DNA of 64,000 nucleotides from Myxococcales bacterium (GTDB lineage: Bacteria; Myxococcota; Polyangia; Nannocystales; Nannocystaceae), in the NCBI GenBank assembly GCA_016793465.1, contig JAEUJW010000065.1, forward strand, positions 17,636 through 81,635. Direction: 5' to 3'. The position numbers and the translations under genes are program-made. Numbering within the stretch: the first letter of the stretch is position 1; every line of letters starts with the position of its first letter. This document shows positions 1-8,229 of the stretch, one piece after another. The notes under the pieces are model-generated. The model was not told where the DNA came from. It made no database searches and was given only the letters and a program-made list of their open reading frames with translations.

Positions 1-681
1 GTGCGCCACTTCATCGAGCAGTTCGCGTTCACCGAGGTGCTGGTGGCCGAGCCGACGAGCTGCAAGGCCGTGCTCGAGCACCGGGGGATCGGCGCGGCGA
101 CGCTGTTCTTCACCGGGATCGGCGGGCACGCGTCGGCCGCCCGCGCGCTGCGCGACAGCGCGGTCCACGAGGCCGTGCGCTGGGCCAGCCGCGCGCTCGA
201 CCACGCGGCCGCGAGCGAGGAGGAGGGCGAGGGGGCGCTGAAGGGGATGCGCCTCAACCTCGGGGCGATCGAGGGCGGGGTGAAGGCCAACATGATCGCC
301 TCGGCGGCGAGCATCCGCCTCGGCGTGCGCCCGCCGCCCGAGCTGCCGCCGCCGGTGGCGCTCGAGCGGCTGCTGGCGCAGGCGCAGGACCAGAGCCGCG
401 TGCGCCTGGCGCCCGGGTTCTCGGCGCCGCCGCTGCCGGCCTGCGGCGCGGCGGCGCTGTCCGCCGCGCGCGTCGCCGCGGCGGAGCTGGCGGCGCGGCT
501 GGGGCTGCCGGTGGGGCCGCCGGTCGACTTCTGGACCGAGGCCGCGCTGTTCTCGGCGGCGGGGTCCACCGCCCTGGTCTTCGGGCCAGGTGACATCGCC
601 CAGGCGCACACGGCCGGCGAATACGTGCGGCTCGCCGAGCTGGTGGCCGCGGCGGCGTACTACCGCCGCGTCCTGTCCTGA
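1..681 (+). CDS. argE: M20 family deacetylase, ArgE/acetylcitrulline deacetylase-like (5' end outside window)
   Basis: This is the C-terminal two thirds of an M20 metallopeptidase-fold deacylase. The frame is open from base 1, so the N-terminal metal ligands lie upstream. Visible are the dimerisation (lid) domain, with the HRG and GIGGHAS motifs typical of ArgE/DapE proteins, and near the C-terminus FGPGDIAQAHTAGEYV, which carries the conserved metal-binding His. In this family the enzyme removes the acetyl group from N-acetylornithine or N-acetylcitrulline. It sits 18 bases before the argB-GNAT fusion and is followed by argC and argH, the gene order of the xanthomonad acetylcitrulline route, so acetylcitrulline deacetylase is possible. 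Ornithine versus citrulline specificity cannot be read from this fragment. Confidence 0.8.
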   Translation: MRHFIEQFAFTEVLVAEPTSCKAVLEHRGIGAATLFFTGIGGHASAARALRDSAVHEAVRWASRALDHAAASEEEGEGALKGMRLNLGAIEGGVKANMIASAASIRLGVRPPPELPPPVALERLLAQAQDQSRVRLAPGFSAPPLPACGAAALSAARVAAAELAARLGLPVGPPVDFWTEAALFSAAGSTALVFGPGDIAQAHTAGEYVRLAELVAAAAYYRRVLS

Positions 682-699
682 GGGTCGTGAGTCATCGAT

Positions 700-2007
700 A
701 TGGTCTCCCACCGCGCACTCCTCATCAAGTTGCTCAGCAACCTCGGCGGCCGCAAGGAGGTCGAGCAGTACATCAAGCAGTTCTCGCAGCTCGAGCAGCA
801 GCGCTTCGCGATCGTCAAGGTCGGCGGCAAGCTGCTGGCGGACGAGCTCGACGGGCTGGCGTCGTCGCTGAACTTCCTGGCGCAGGTGGGGCTGACGCCG
901 GTGGTGGTGCACGGCGCGGGGCCGCAGCTCGAGTCGGGGTTCAGGGCGGCGGGGATCGACCCGAAGGACTGGGCGCAGCGGACGTCGCCGCGGGCGCTCG
1001 AGGTGGTGCGACGGGTGTTCCGCCAGGAGAACCTGCGGCTGGTCGACGCGCTCGAGGAGCTGGGCGCGCGGGCGCGGCCGATCGTCGGGGGCACGTTCGA
1101 GGCGGAGATCGAGGGCGAGACGTCGCGGCCGACGCGGGTGCACGTGGAGGCGATCGAGTCGAGCATCCGCGCCGGCTCGATGCCGGTGCTGGCGAGCCTC
1201 GGCGAGACGTCGGGCGGGCAGATCGTCGACCTCGGCCCGGACGTGGCGACGCACGCGCTGGCGCAGCAGCTCCAGCCCTACAAGCTGGTGTTCCTGCGCG
1301 AGCAGGGCGGCCTGCGCGACGAGTTCGGCGACATGGTCAGCGCGATCAACCTGGTCGAGGACCACGAGCCGTTATTGAACGAGCCGTGGATGACGCCGGC
1401 GACGCGGCACAAGATCGACCTCATCCATTCGATCTTATTAAAATTGCCGCGCAGCTCGTCGGTGTCGATCACCTCGCCGGACCTGCTGGCGAAGGAGCTG
1501 TTCACCCACAAGGGCTCGGGCACGCTGTTTCGCCTGGGCGAGCGCATCGGCGCCTACGACAGCATCGACGCGGTCGACCGGGTGCGCCTGGCGGGGCTGC
1601 TGACGGCGGCGTTCGGGCGCCCGCCGGTCGCCGATTATTTCTCGCGCAAGAAGTTTTGGCGGGTGTACCTCGCGGACTCGTACCGCGCCGCGGCGATCCT
1701 GACCGACGGACCGGTGGTGTACCTCGACAAGTTCGCGGTCACCGGCGAGGCCCAGGGCGAGGGCATCGGCGGGTCGCTGTGGCTGCGCATGACCCGCGAC
1801 GTGCCGAAGCTGTACTGGCGCGCGCGCGTCGACAACCCGATCAACCCCTGGTACTTCCAGCGCGCCGACGGCAGCTACACGCGCGGCAAGTGGACGGTGT
1901 TCTGGATCGGGATCGACGACTTCAATGTCATCGGAGACTGCGTGGAGCGGGCGCTGGCGGAGCCGCCGACGCTCGAGCCGGCGCACTCGCTCGGAGGGGC
2001 GGAGTGA
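700..2007 (+). CDS. argB: acetylglutamate kinase fused to a GNAT acetyltransferase domain (bifunctional NAGK/NAGS type)
   Basis: The protein has 435 residues. The N-terminal ~280 are an amino-acid kinase domain with the phosphate loop VKVGGKLL and the VVVHGAGPQL glycine motif. The C-terminal ~150 form a GNAT fold with the acetyl-CoA loop GEAQGEGIGGSLWLRM. Plain acetylglutamate kinases have about 300 residues. This length and domain order match the bifunctional N-acetylglutamate synthase/kinase of Xanthomonas and of mitochondria, which make and phosphorylate N-acetylglutamate in arginine synthesis. The ATG at 700 lies 18 bases after the deacetylase stop. The stop overlaps the argC GTG start by four bases (GTGA). 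The gene carries unusual TTA-rich codon clusters at 1375-1380 and 1438-1446 in an otherwise GC-saturated frame. Confidence 0.92.
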   Translation: MVSHRALLIKLLSNLGGRKEVEQYIKQFSQLEQQRFAIVKVGGKLLADELDGLASSLNFLAQVGLTPVVVHGAGPQLESGFRAAGIDPKDWAQRTSPRALEVVRRVFRQENLRLVDALEELGARARPIVGGTFEAEIEGETSRPTRVHVEAIESSIRAGSMPVLASLGETSGGQIVDLGPDVATHALAQQLQPYKLVFLREQGGLRDEFGDMVSAINLVEDHEPLLNEPWMTPATRHKIDLIHSILLKLPRSSSVSITSPDLLAKELFTHKGSGTLFRLGERIGAYDSIDAVDRVRLAGLLTAAFGRPPVADYFSRKKFWRVYLADSYRAAAILTDGPVVYLDKFAVTGEAQGEGIGGSLWLRMTRDVPKLYWRARVDNPINPWYFQRADGSYTRGKWTVFWIGIDDFNVIGDCVERALAEPPTLEPAHSLGGAE

Positions 2008-2957
2008 GCGCGAGGGTCGGCCTCGTCGGCGCGCGCGGGCACGTCGGCGGCGAGCTGTTTCACCTGCTGAGCGAGCACCCGGCGCTGCGGCTGACGCGGG
2101 CGGCCTCGCGTCAGGGCGTGGGCACGCCGCTGCACGAGCACTTCGGTCGTCACGACGACGAGGCGCCGGAGGTGGTGCTCGAGGAGGCGTCGCCCGCGGG
2201 CGTGGCGGCGTGGGACGTCGACGTCGTGGTGCTGGCGCTGCCGAACGGGCACGCGCCCGCGTACGCGGCGGCGCTGCCGGAGGCGGTGATCGTCGACCTG
2301 TCGGCGGATCACCGGTTCGACGACGCGTGGGCGTACGGGCTGCCGGAGCTGCACCGCGGGCGGGTCCGCGGGGCGCGGAGGATCGCCAACCCGGGGTGTT
2401 ACGCGACCGGGCTGCAGCTCGGGGTGGCGCCGGCGCGGCCGCTGCTGGCCGGGGCGCCGCAGGTGTTCGGGGTGTCGGGCTACAGCGGGGCCGGCACGAC
2501 GCCGTCGCCGCGCAACGACCCGGAGCGCCTGCGCGACAACCTGATGGCGTACGCGCTGATCGGCCACGTGCACGAGCGGGAGGCGACGCGGCACCTCGGG
2601 TGCGCGGTGCGCTTCGTGCCGCACGTGGCCGAGTTCTTCCGCGGGATCTCGCTGACGATCACGCTGCCGCTGGCCCGGCCCGCGACGCGCGACGAACTTT
2701 TAAGTATTTATGCCGAGGCGTACGCGAACGAGCCGCTGGTGCGGGTGGTGAGCGAGATCCCCGAGGTGCAGGCGGCGGCGGGGCGGCACGGCGTGACGAT
2801 CGGCGGGTTCGCCGTCGAGGGCACGCACGCCGTGCTGGTGGTGACGCTCGACAACCTATTAAAAGGGGCGGCGACGCAGGCGCTGCAGAACATCAACCTC
2901 GCGCTCGGGCTGGCCGAGCTGCTCGGAGTGCCGTATGACCAGGCCGCTGTGGGATAA
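2004..2957 (+). CDS. argC: N-acetyl-gamma-glutamyl-phosphate reductase
   Basis: The protein has 317 residues. It reduces N-acetylglutamyl-phosphate to the semialdehyde with NADPH, the third step of arginine synthesis. An N-terminal Rossmann glycine motif (GLVGARGHVGGEL) is followed by the catalytic cysteine motif ANPGCYATG and a conserved C-terminal His/Gly region (VTIGGFAVEGTHAVLVV). The frame is open far upstream, but the GTG at 2004 is the natural start: it overlaps the argB stop as GTGA and gives the expected N-terminus. The 3' end overlaps argH by 23 bases, so argB, argC and argH are probably translationally coupled. AT-rich codon clusters occur at 2698-2709 (Leu-Leu-Ser-Ile-Tyr) and 2860-2868 (Leu-Leu-Lys). 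Confidence 0.92.
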   Translation: MSARVGLVGARGHVGGELFHLLSEHPALRLTRAASRQGVGTPLHEHFGRHDDEAPEVVLEEASPAGVAAWDVDVVVLALPNGHAPAYAAALPEAVIVDLSADHRFDDAWAYGLPELHRGRVRGARRIANPGCYATGLQLGVAPARPLLAGAPQVFGVSGYSGAGTTPSPRNDPERLRDNLMAYALIGHVHEREATRHLGCAVRFVPHVAEFFRGISLTITLPLARPATRDELLSIYAEAYANEPLVRVVSEIPEVQAAAGRHGVTIGGFAVEGTHAVLVVTLDNLLKGAATQALQNINLALGLAELLGVPYDQAAVG

Positions 2958-4239
2958 GGGGCAGGCCGCGCCGGACGCGGCGGCGCAGCGGTTCTGCGCG
3001 GGGGACGACGTGATCCTCGATCGGGCGCTGCTCGGCTACGACGTGCGCGCCTCGAAGGCGCACGTGGCCGGGCTGGGACGCATCGGCGTGATCAATGATG
3101 AAGAGACCTCGGCGCTGCTGGCCGGCCTCGACGAGTTCATGGGGTTGGTGGAGCGCGGGGAGCTCGTGCTCGACGATCGCTTCGAGGACGGGCACTCGGC
3201 GATCGAGGCTTTCTTGAATGAAAGGCTGGGGGAAGTCGGGCGGAAGGTGCACACCGGGCGCAGCCGCAACGACCAGGTGCTGGTGGCGATGCGGCTGTAC
3301 CTGCGCGACCGCCTGGCGGCGCTGCGGAGCGCGTGTCTGGCGATCGCCGGCGGGTGCCTGGCGCGCGCGCGCGGCAGCGTGGACGTGGCGATGCCGGGTT
3401 ACACGCACCTGCAGCGGGCGGTGCCGTCGTCGTTCGCGGCGCTGATGGCGGGGCACGCGGAGGCGCTGCTCGACGACGCGGAGGTCGCCCGGGCGGCGCA
3501 CGCGGCGGTGGGGGCCTGTCCGCTCGGCACGGCGGCCGGCTACGGGGTCAACCTGCCGCTCGACCGCGACGGCGTGGCGCGCGAGCTCGGCTTCGACGCG
3601 GCGCTGGTGTCGCCGGTGTACGCGCAGAACAGCCGCGGCAAGCTCGAGCTGCTGGCGGTGCAGGCGCTGCACCAGGCGCTGATCTCGGTGCGGCGGCTGG
3701 CCTGGGATCTCTCGCTGTTCACGACGGCGGAGTTCGCATTTTTAAAGTTGCCGGAGGCGTACACGACGGGGTCGTCGATCATGCCGAACAAGCGCAACCC
3801 CGACGTGGTCGAGCTGCTGCGGGCGCTGCCGGCGGTCGCCGAGGGGGCGATGGGCGAGCTTTCGGCGCTGCTGTCGCTGCCGAGCGGGTACCACCGCGAT
3901 CTGCAGGCGACCAAGGCGCCGGTGCTGCGGGCGTTCGAGCGCGGGCTGCAGGGGCTGGCGCTGGTGCCCGAGCTCGTCGCGAATTTGATCGTCGACGCGG
4001 CCCGCATGCGCGCGGCGATCGACCCGGAGCTGCACGCGACCGACCGGGCGATCGAGCTGGCGGCCGCGGGGGTGGCGTTCCGCGACGCCTATCGCCAGGC
4101 GGCGGCCGAGATGCCGCAGCTCGCGGGCCGCACCCCGGAGGAGAGTTTAATTAAGCGCGTGTCGCTCGGCGGGGCGGGGAACCTCGGGCTCGAGCGGCTC
4201 GAGGCGCGGCTGAGGGTGATGTGGGAGACGCGCTGCTGA
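2935..4239 (+). CDS. argH: argininosuccinate lyase
   Basis: The protein has 434 residues and belongs to the fumarase/aspartase superfamily. It splits argininosuccinate into arginine and fumarate, the last step of the pathway. The family signature GSSIMPNKRNPDVVELL is present, along with the HTGRSRNDQV and YTHLQRAVP motifs. It is slightly shorter than the common ~460 residues. It starts within the last 23 bases of argC, last in the plus-strand arg operon. It converges on argD, and its stop codon lies just upstream of an imperfect tandem duplication. AT-rich codon clusters encode Phe-Leu-Lys (around 3738) and Leu-Ile-Lys (4147-4155, an exact TTAATTAA). Confidence 0.95.
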   Translation: MTRPLWDKGQAAPDAAAQRFCAGDDVILDRALLGYDVRASKAHVAGLGRIGVINDEETSALLAGLDEFMGLVERGELVLDDRFEDGHSAIEAFLNERLGEVGRKVHTGRSRNDQVLVAMRLYLRDRLAALRSACLAIAGGCLARARGSVDVAMPGYTHLQRAVPSSFAALMAGHAEALLDDAEVARAAHAAVGACPLGTAAGYGVNLPLDRDGVARELGFDAALVSPVYAQNSRGKLELLAVQALHQALISVRRLAWDLSLFTTAEFAFLKLPEAYTTGSSIMPNKRNPDVVELLRALPAVAEGAMGELSALLSLPSGYHRDLQATKAPVLRAFERGLQGLALVPELVANLIVDAARMRAAIDPELHATDRAIELAAAGVAFRDAYRQAAAEMPQLAGRTPEESLIKRVSLGGAGNLGLERLEARLRVMWETRC

Positions 4240-4248
4240 CGGCGCGGC

Positions 4249-4376
4249 GCTGCTCGACGCGGCGATGCAGCGAGGGTCAGGCGAGCACGCGGGTGAGGAG
4301 GGATGGCGCTGACGGCGGGGATGCTGCTCGGCGCGGCGATGCAGCGAGGGTCAGGCGAGCACGCGGGTGAGGAGGG
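4249..4376. repeat. imperfect tandem duplication at the argH/argD convergent junction
   Basis: Bases 4249-4302 recur at 4323-4376 (54 bases, one mismatch, period 74). Weaker similarity extends upstream through CTGACGGCG next to the argH stop. The second copy contains the true argD stop and last codons; the first copy is a detached duplicate of that end. It resembles the 68-base tandem duplication at 45865-46010, which also lies between convergent genes. Confidence 0.85.
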
Positions 4377-5562
4377 CGAGGGCTTCGTCGACCTCGGCCG
4401 CGCCGACGATGAGCGGCGGCACCAGGCGGACGACGCGGGGGCCGGCGGGCACGACGAGCAGGCCGGCCTCGAGGGCGGCGCGCGCGACCTCGGCGGCGCT
4501 GCGGCGTTCGTCGGCGCCGAGCTCGACGCCGATAATTAAACCCCAGCCGCGGATCTCCTGGATCTTGCCGGGGACGGCGGCGGCGAGGGCCTGGAGGCCA
4601 ATTTTTAATTGTTCGCCGCGGGCGCGGGCGTTGGCGACGAGGTCGTCCTGCTCGAGGGTCTCGAGCACGGTGAGGGCGGCGGCGCAGGCGAGCGGGTTGC
4701 CGCCGAAGGTGCTGGCGTGGTCGCCGGGTTCGAACACGTCGCAGGAGCGGCGGCACAGCATGGCGCCGATGGGGAGGCCGCCGGCGAGGCCCTTGGCGAG
4801 GGTCATGACGTCCGGGGTGACGCCGAGGTGCTGGTGGCCCCACAGGCGGCCGGTGCGGCCGACGCCGGTCTGGACCTCGTCGAGGATCAGGAGGATCTGC
4901 CGGTCGTCGCAGAGGGCGCGGACATTTTTAAAATAGTCGGGGTCGCCGGGGCGGATGCCGCCCTCGCCCTGCAGGGGCTCGAGCATGACGGCGGCGACCT
5001 GGCGGGCCTCGCGGTCGAGCGCGTCGACGGCGGCGGCCAGCGCCGCGAAGTCGTTGTAGGGGACGTGGTGGAAGCCGGGGACGAGCGGGTCGAAGTTCTG
5101 GTGGTAGCGCGGCTGGCCGGTGGCGGTGACGGCGGCGAGGGTGCGGCCGTGGAAGCTCGAGTGGGCGCTGAGGATGGCGGGGCGGGTGATGCCGAGGCGG
5201 GTGTGGGCGTACTTGCGGGCGAGCTTAATTGCGGCCTCGTTGGCCTCGGCGCCGGAGTTGCAGAAGAACGCGCGCTCGCCGGCGTCGGCGGCGACGAGGC
5301 GGGCGGCGAGGCGGCCCTGCTCGGGGATGTAGTAGAGGTTCGAGACGTGGTGGAGCTGGCCGATCTGCCGGCGCACCGTCTCGACGAGGGCGGGGTGGGC
5401 GTGGCCGAGGGTGCAGGTGGCGATGCCGGCGGCGAAGTCGAGGTAGGGGCGGCCCTCCGAGTCCCACACGCGGCAGCCGGCGCCGCGGACCAGGGCGATC
5501 GGGTTGCGGTTGTAGGTCGTCATGACGTGACGATCGAACTCGGCGAAGGACGGGGAGGTCAT
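4351..5562 (-). CDS. argD: acetylornithine/succinyldiaminopimelate-type aminotransferase
   Basis: The protein has 403 residues and is a class III PLP aminotransferase, expected to interconvert N-acetylglutamate semialdehyde and N-acetylornithine. Motifs include FCNSGAEANEAAIKLARK, the cofactor aspartate in ILDEVQTGVGRTG, and the PLP lysine in TLAKGLAGGLPIGAM. The ATG at 5562 gives the normal N-terminus (MTSPSFAEFD); the frame stays open to 5688 but that extension has no family similarity. It is convergent with argH and completes the local arginine set, although argF, argG and argJ are not in the window. Four AT-rich codon clusters are present (around 4531, 4602, 4923 and 5226), a very high density. 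Confidence 0.93.
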   Translation of the reverse strand: MTSPSFAEFDRHVMTTYNRNPIALVRGAGCRVWDSEGRPYLDFAAGIATCTLGHAHPALVETVRRQIGQLHHVSNLYYIPEQGRLAARLVAADAGERAFFCNSGAEANEAAIKLARKYAHTRLGITRPAILSAHSSFHGRTLAAVTATGQPRYHQNFDPLVPGFHHVPYNDFAALAAAVDALDREARQVAAVMLEPLQGEGGIRPGDPDYFKNVRALCDDRQILLILDEVQTGVGRTGRLWGHQHLGVTPDVMTLAKGLAGGLPIGAMLCRRSCDVFEPGDHASTFGGNPLACAAALTVLETLEQDDLVANARARGEQLKIGLQALAAAVPGKIQEIRGWGLIIGVELGADERRSAAEVARAALEAGLLVVPAGPRVVRLVPPLIVGAAEVDEALALLTRVLA

Positions 5563-5682
5563 GGCGCGGGGACAGAAGCACGGCGCGCGGGCGCTGTCGA
5601 GGGCGTCGTGGGGCGCGACGTGGCGTTTTGCGACGCCCGCGCGGGGGCGGCCGCTCAGGCGGCTTTTGGCGGCGATCGGCGC

Positions 5683-5698
5683 TGGCACGGGGGGCGCA
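5683..5698 (+). promoter_or_regulatory. possible sigma-54-type -24/-12 promoter
   Basis: TGGCAC at 5683-5688 is followed, at correct spacing, by a GC dinucleotide at 5696-5697. The -12 element reads GCGCA against TTGCA, so two positions mismatch. It lies 27 bases before the ATG at 5710. This is a weak call by itself, listed because 34985 and 53623 have the same placement. Confidence 0.3.
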
Positions 5699-5709
5699 TG
5701 GGGGAGGGC

Positions 5710-6702
5710 ATGACTCGCACGATCCTCGCCTCCGTCCTCGCGCTCACGTGTGCCGGGGTGTTGCCCGGGTGTTTTTTAATTAAACCGGAGTACGCGTTCA
5801 TCGAGGGGGACGACGTGACGATGGACCCGGTGCGCGGGGCGGAGTTTCGGGCGGCCGACGGGGCGACCGAGTACGGCGACATCTACGCCATCTCGATGCA
5901 GAGCGCGCACGAGGTCGGCGGGTGGATCTCGGTGGTCATCGAGGCGACGCGCGAGACCATCGACCTGCTCGACCGCTTCCCGAGCGACGTCGACGACGCG
6001 GGCTACAAGGTCTACGGGCCCTACCAGCCGGGGGACAGCGAGGTCTCGTGGCTGTTTCGCCTCGACGGCGACGAGCGGTCGACGCGCTTCGAGGTGTACG
6101 TCGGGCGCGCGGGGGCGGAGGGCGCGGGGGCCATGGACCGGCTGCTGCGCGGGGAGGTCGAGCTCGGGGAGGCGCGGCGCAAGGGCTCGTTCGACCTCGA
6201 CTTCGACGTGCTCGAGTCGTACGGGGAGGCGCTGAAGCTCGGGCCGGACCGCGATCGTCACTACACGGGCGCGGTCTCGCTGGTGTTCGACCGCGACCTC
6301 GAGTCGGACTACAAGCACATCGACATCGACTACGACGGGTTCACGGTGACGCAGGAGGTGCCGATCCGCGACTACTTCGCGGCGAGCGGGTACAACTTCC
6401 ACCGCGAGGCCGACGGTTCGGGGGACTTCCACGTGGAGATCGCCTCGACGTTCCAGGCGATGTTGTGGAGCGGGCCGGAGGTCGAGTCGATGGTGATCGA
6501 CATGGCGTGGGACCGGACCGGCGCGGGCGCTGCCCACGGGGAGATGCGCGCGGGCGAGGCGGGCGACCTGCTGCTCGGAGATCTGGTGCTCGACGAGTGT
6601 TTTGATGAAGAGGGCGCGCTGGTCTGGCGGGAGATCGGGGCGGCGTATGCCGAGGCTTTGCCGGGTTATAACCGCGGCGACTCGCGCGACTGCGCCAGGT
6701 GA
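5710..6702 (+). CDS. predicted lipoprotein of unknown function
   Basis: The protein has 330 residues with a lipoprotein signal peptide: MTRTILASVLALTCAG, then a lipobox LPGC with the acylated Cys at residue 20. It is therefore probably anchored in the outer or inner membrane. The mature part is acidic and beta-rich by eye (alternating charged and hydrophobic residues, several Asp-rich turns) and I recognise no catalytic motif or family. An in-frame ATG at 5698 would add four residues; 5710 has a GGGGAGG just upstream, though close. It is transcribed away from argD and followed by a second unknown gene. An exact TTAATTAA at 5776-5783 encodes Leu-Ile-Lys just after the lipobox. Confidence 0.7.
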   Translation: MTRTILASVLALTCAGVLPGCFLIKPEYAFIEGDDVTMDPVRGAEFRAADGATEYGDIYAISMQSAHEVGGWISVVIEATRETIDLLDRFPSDVDDAGYKVYGPYQPGDSEVSWLFRLDGDERSTRFEVYVGRAGAEGAGAMDRLLRGEVELGEARRKGSFDLDFDVLESYGEALKLGPDRDRHYTGAVSLVFDRDLESDYKHIDIDYDGFTVTQEVPIRDYFAASGYNFHREADGSGDFHVEIASTFQAMLWSGPEVESMVIDMAWDRTGAGAAHGEMRAGEAGDLLLGDLVLDECFDEEGALVWREIGAAYAEALPGYNRGDSRDCAR

Positions 6703-6777
6703 GCGGCCGCGGGCGGCGCGAGGCCCGTGGTCGCGCGGCCCCAAAAGCCGGGCCGCTGCGTGTAAGCTGCCCGGCCT

Positions 6778-7269
6778 ATGGATGTCCGTCCGCCTCAGGA
6801 GTGGCTGTACCGCGCGACCACCGCGCAAGAAGGCCTCGAGAGCACCCGCAAGTTCGCCGAGGAGTTCGGCTTCATCGCCCGCACCGCGTTCGCCGAAGGC
6901 GAGCGCGAGCAGATGGTGACGCTCGTCAACAAGGTGGGGTACCGCGACATCATCCACCTCTACTACATCGACGACAGCGGCGGTCACGTGCTGGGGTCGT
7001 ACCGGGTGGTCGGGCCCAACAACCACCCGCAGCCCAAGCAGTTCGGGGCGGCGGTGAAGGGCGCGCCGACGCTGCGCGTGGTGGCGGAGGGCGAGCTGCT
7101 GACGGCGCTGCGCGAGGTCAAGGGCTACGCGCCGGACCCGCGGCTCGGCGGGTTCACGGGCTGGCCGGTGGTGCCGGGCGAGAAGGTGTCGCCGGGCTAC
7201 GGGGTCGACCTGTTCACCGGGCGCAACACGCTGATCGCGTACCCGCTGCCGCGTCGCACGCGGCGCTGA
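6778..7269 (+). CDS. conserved-looking hypothetical protein, 163 aa
   Basis: I do not recognise this family. The protein has 163 residues, is soluble, and has no signal peptide or membrane segment. Its composition is that of a real gene: balanced Phe, Tyr, Ile and Lys, unlike the Arg/Ala-rich shadow frames. It contains an internal Tyr-Ile-Asp-Asp segment and a proline/glycine-rich C-terminal half. A plausible -10 box TAAGCT (6763-6768) ends only nine bases before the ATG, suggesting a very short or absent leader. It is convergent with the patatin-like gene, with a strong hairpin between them. Confidence 0.65.
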   Translation: MDVRPPQEWLYRATTAQEGLESTRKFAEEFGFIARTAFAEGEREQMVTLVNKVGYRDIIHLYYIDDSGGHVLGSYRVVGPNNHPQPKQFGAAVKGAPTLRVVAEGELLTALREVKGYAPDPRLGGFTGWPVVPGEKVSPGYGVDLFTGRNTLIAYPLPRRTRR

Positions 7270-7287
7270 GCGGGGCACGAAGGACGA

Positions 7288-7309
7288 GGCTGACGCTGCG
7301 GCGTCAGCC
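7288..7309. terminator. bidirectional terminator-like hairpin
   Basis: A perfect 9-bp stem (GGCTGACGC / GCGTCAGCC) with a four-base loop lies between the convergent 6778-7269 and 7304-8152 genes. It overlaps the stop codon of the minus-strand gene. There is no T-tract, as is common in very GC-rich genomes. Confidence 0.55.
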
Positions 7310-8152
7310 GGCGTGCTGCTCGAGGAAGCGGCGCACCTCGTCGCGGGCGGCCTCGCCGTCGCGGCGGCCGATGTCGAACGTGCGGCGGACCAGCGCGGGG
7401 CTGGTGTAGTCCCACTTGTGGATCGGCACTTCGTCGCGCGGGGCGAGGTAGCGGACGTTGCCGACGACGGTCATCGGCGGGTCGGGGCGGTTGAGCAGGG
7501 CGAGCACGGGGCCGCGGCGGGCGGCCTCGCCGAGGGCGCGCACGGGGATCGGGTCGACGAGGCAGCCGTCGAAGTAGGTGCGTCCGGCGAGGCGCTGCAC
7601 GCGGGTGACCGGCGGGCTCGCCGAGCTGCGCAGGACCTTGTCGGCGAGGTCGTCGGCGTCGCGCGACTCGTGGGCCGTGTCGACCTCGGCGGCGAGCCCG
7701 GGCATGGGGACGTCGGGGCCGTGCAGGTCGCCGCGACGGCGACGCGCGGCGTAGGCCCACCAGGCGCGCGCGACGGTGCTGTGCACGGGGCGGCCGGGCT
7801 CGACGTAGGCCTGCAGCATGCGCACCGGGGCGGCGGCGGCGAGGCGCGCGAACTCCGGGCCGCCGAGGAGGTCGTGCACGGTGGCGCGGTACATCGCCTC
7901 CTGCGGGAACAGCGGGCGGCCGAGCAGGAGGTGGGTGGGGTAGACGTTGCGGCGGTTGGCGGCGGTGCGGGCGCAGAAGACGTCGAGCAGGGGAGCGACG
8001 AGGTCGGTGGCGGCGGTGAGGGCCATGGCGGCGCCGGCGGACACGCCGGCGAACTCGACGGTGGTGGCGAGGTCGGCGAGCGAGGTGTAGGCGCCGAGGG
8101 CCCAGAAGGTCCGGCAACCGCCGCCGGCGAACGCGACCGACATCTCGGGCAT
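7304..8152 (-). CDS. patatin-like phospholipase
   Basis: The protein has 282 residues and the patatin-fold hydrolase signature: a glycine-rich oxyanion-hole loop (AGGGCRTFW, residues ~9-16), the nucleophile elbow GVSAG with Ser near residue 38, and the dyad aspartate in DGCLVDP near residue 188. Family members hydrolyse acyl esters of phospholipids using the Ser-Asp dyad. No signal peptide is visible, so it is probably cytoplasmic or membrane-peripheral. It is divergent from the LanC-like gene, with about 77 bases between the starts that may hold both promoters. Substrate unknown. Confidence 0.8.
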   Translation of the reverse strand: MPEMSVAFAGGGCRTFWALGAYTSLADLATTVEFAGVSAGAAMALTAATDLVAPLLDVFCARTAANRRNVYPTHLLLGRPLFPQEAMYRATVHDLLGGPEFARLAAAAPVRMLQAYVEPGRPVHSTVARAWWAYAARRRRGDLHGPDVPMPGLAAEVDTAHESRDADDLADKVLRSSASPPVTRVQRLAGRTYFDGCLVDPIPVRALGEAARRGPVLALLNRPDPPMTVVGNVRYLAPRDEVPIHKWDYTSPALVRRTFDIGRRDGEAARDEVRRFLEQHAG

Positions 8153-8229
8153 GGGTCGGCAGTTAACCGCGCGCGGGGTGAGGGGTCAAGCCGCGGGGCT
8201 CGTGTTATGCCCGGCGCGGGGGTTTAAGG

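Noticed and set aside
4609..5697. Long upstream extension of the lipoprotein at 5710
   Set aside because: It is antisense to argD and Gly/Ala/Glu-rich shadow; the signal peptide and lipobox define the start near 5710.
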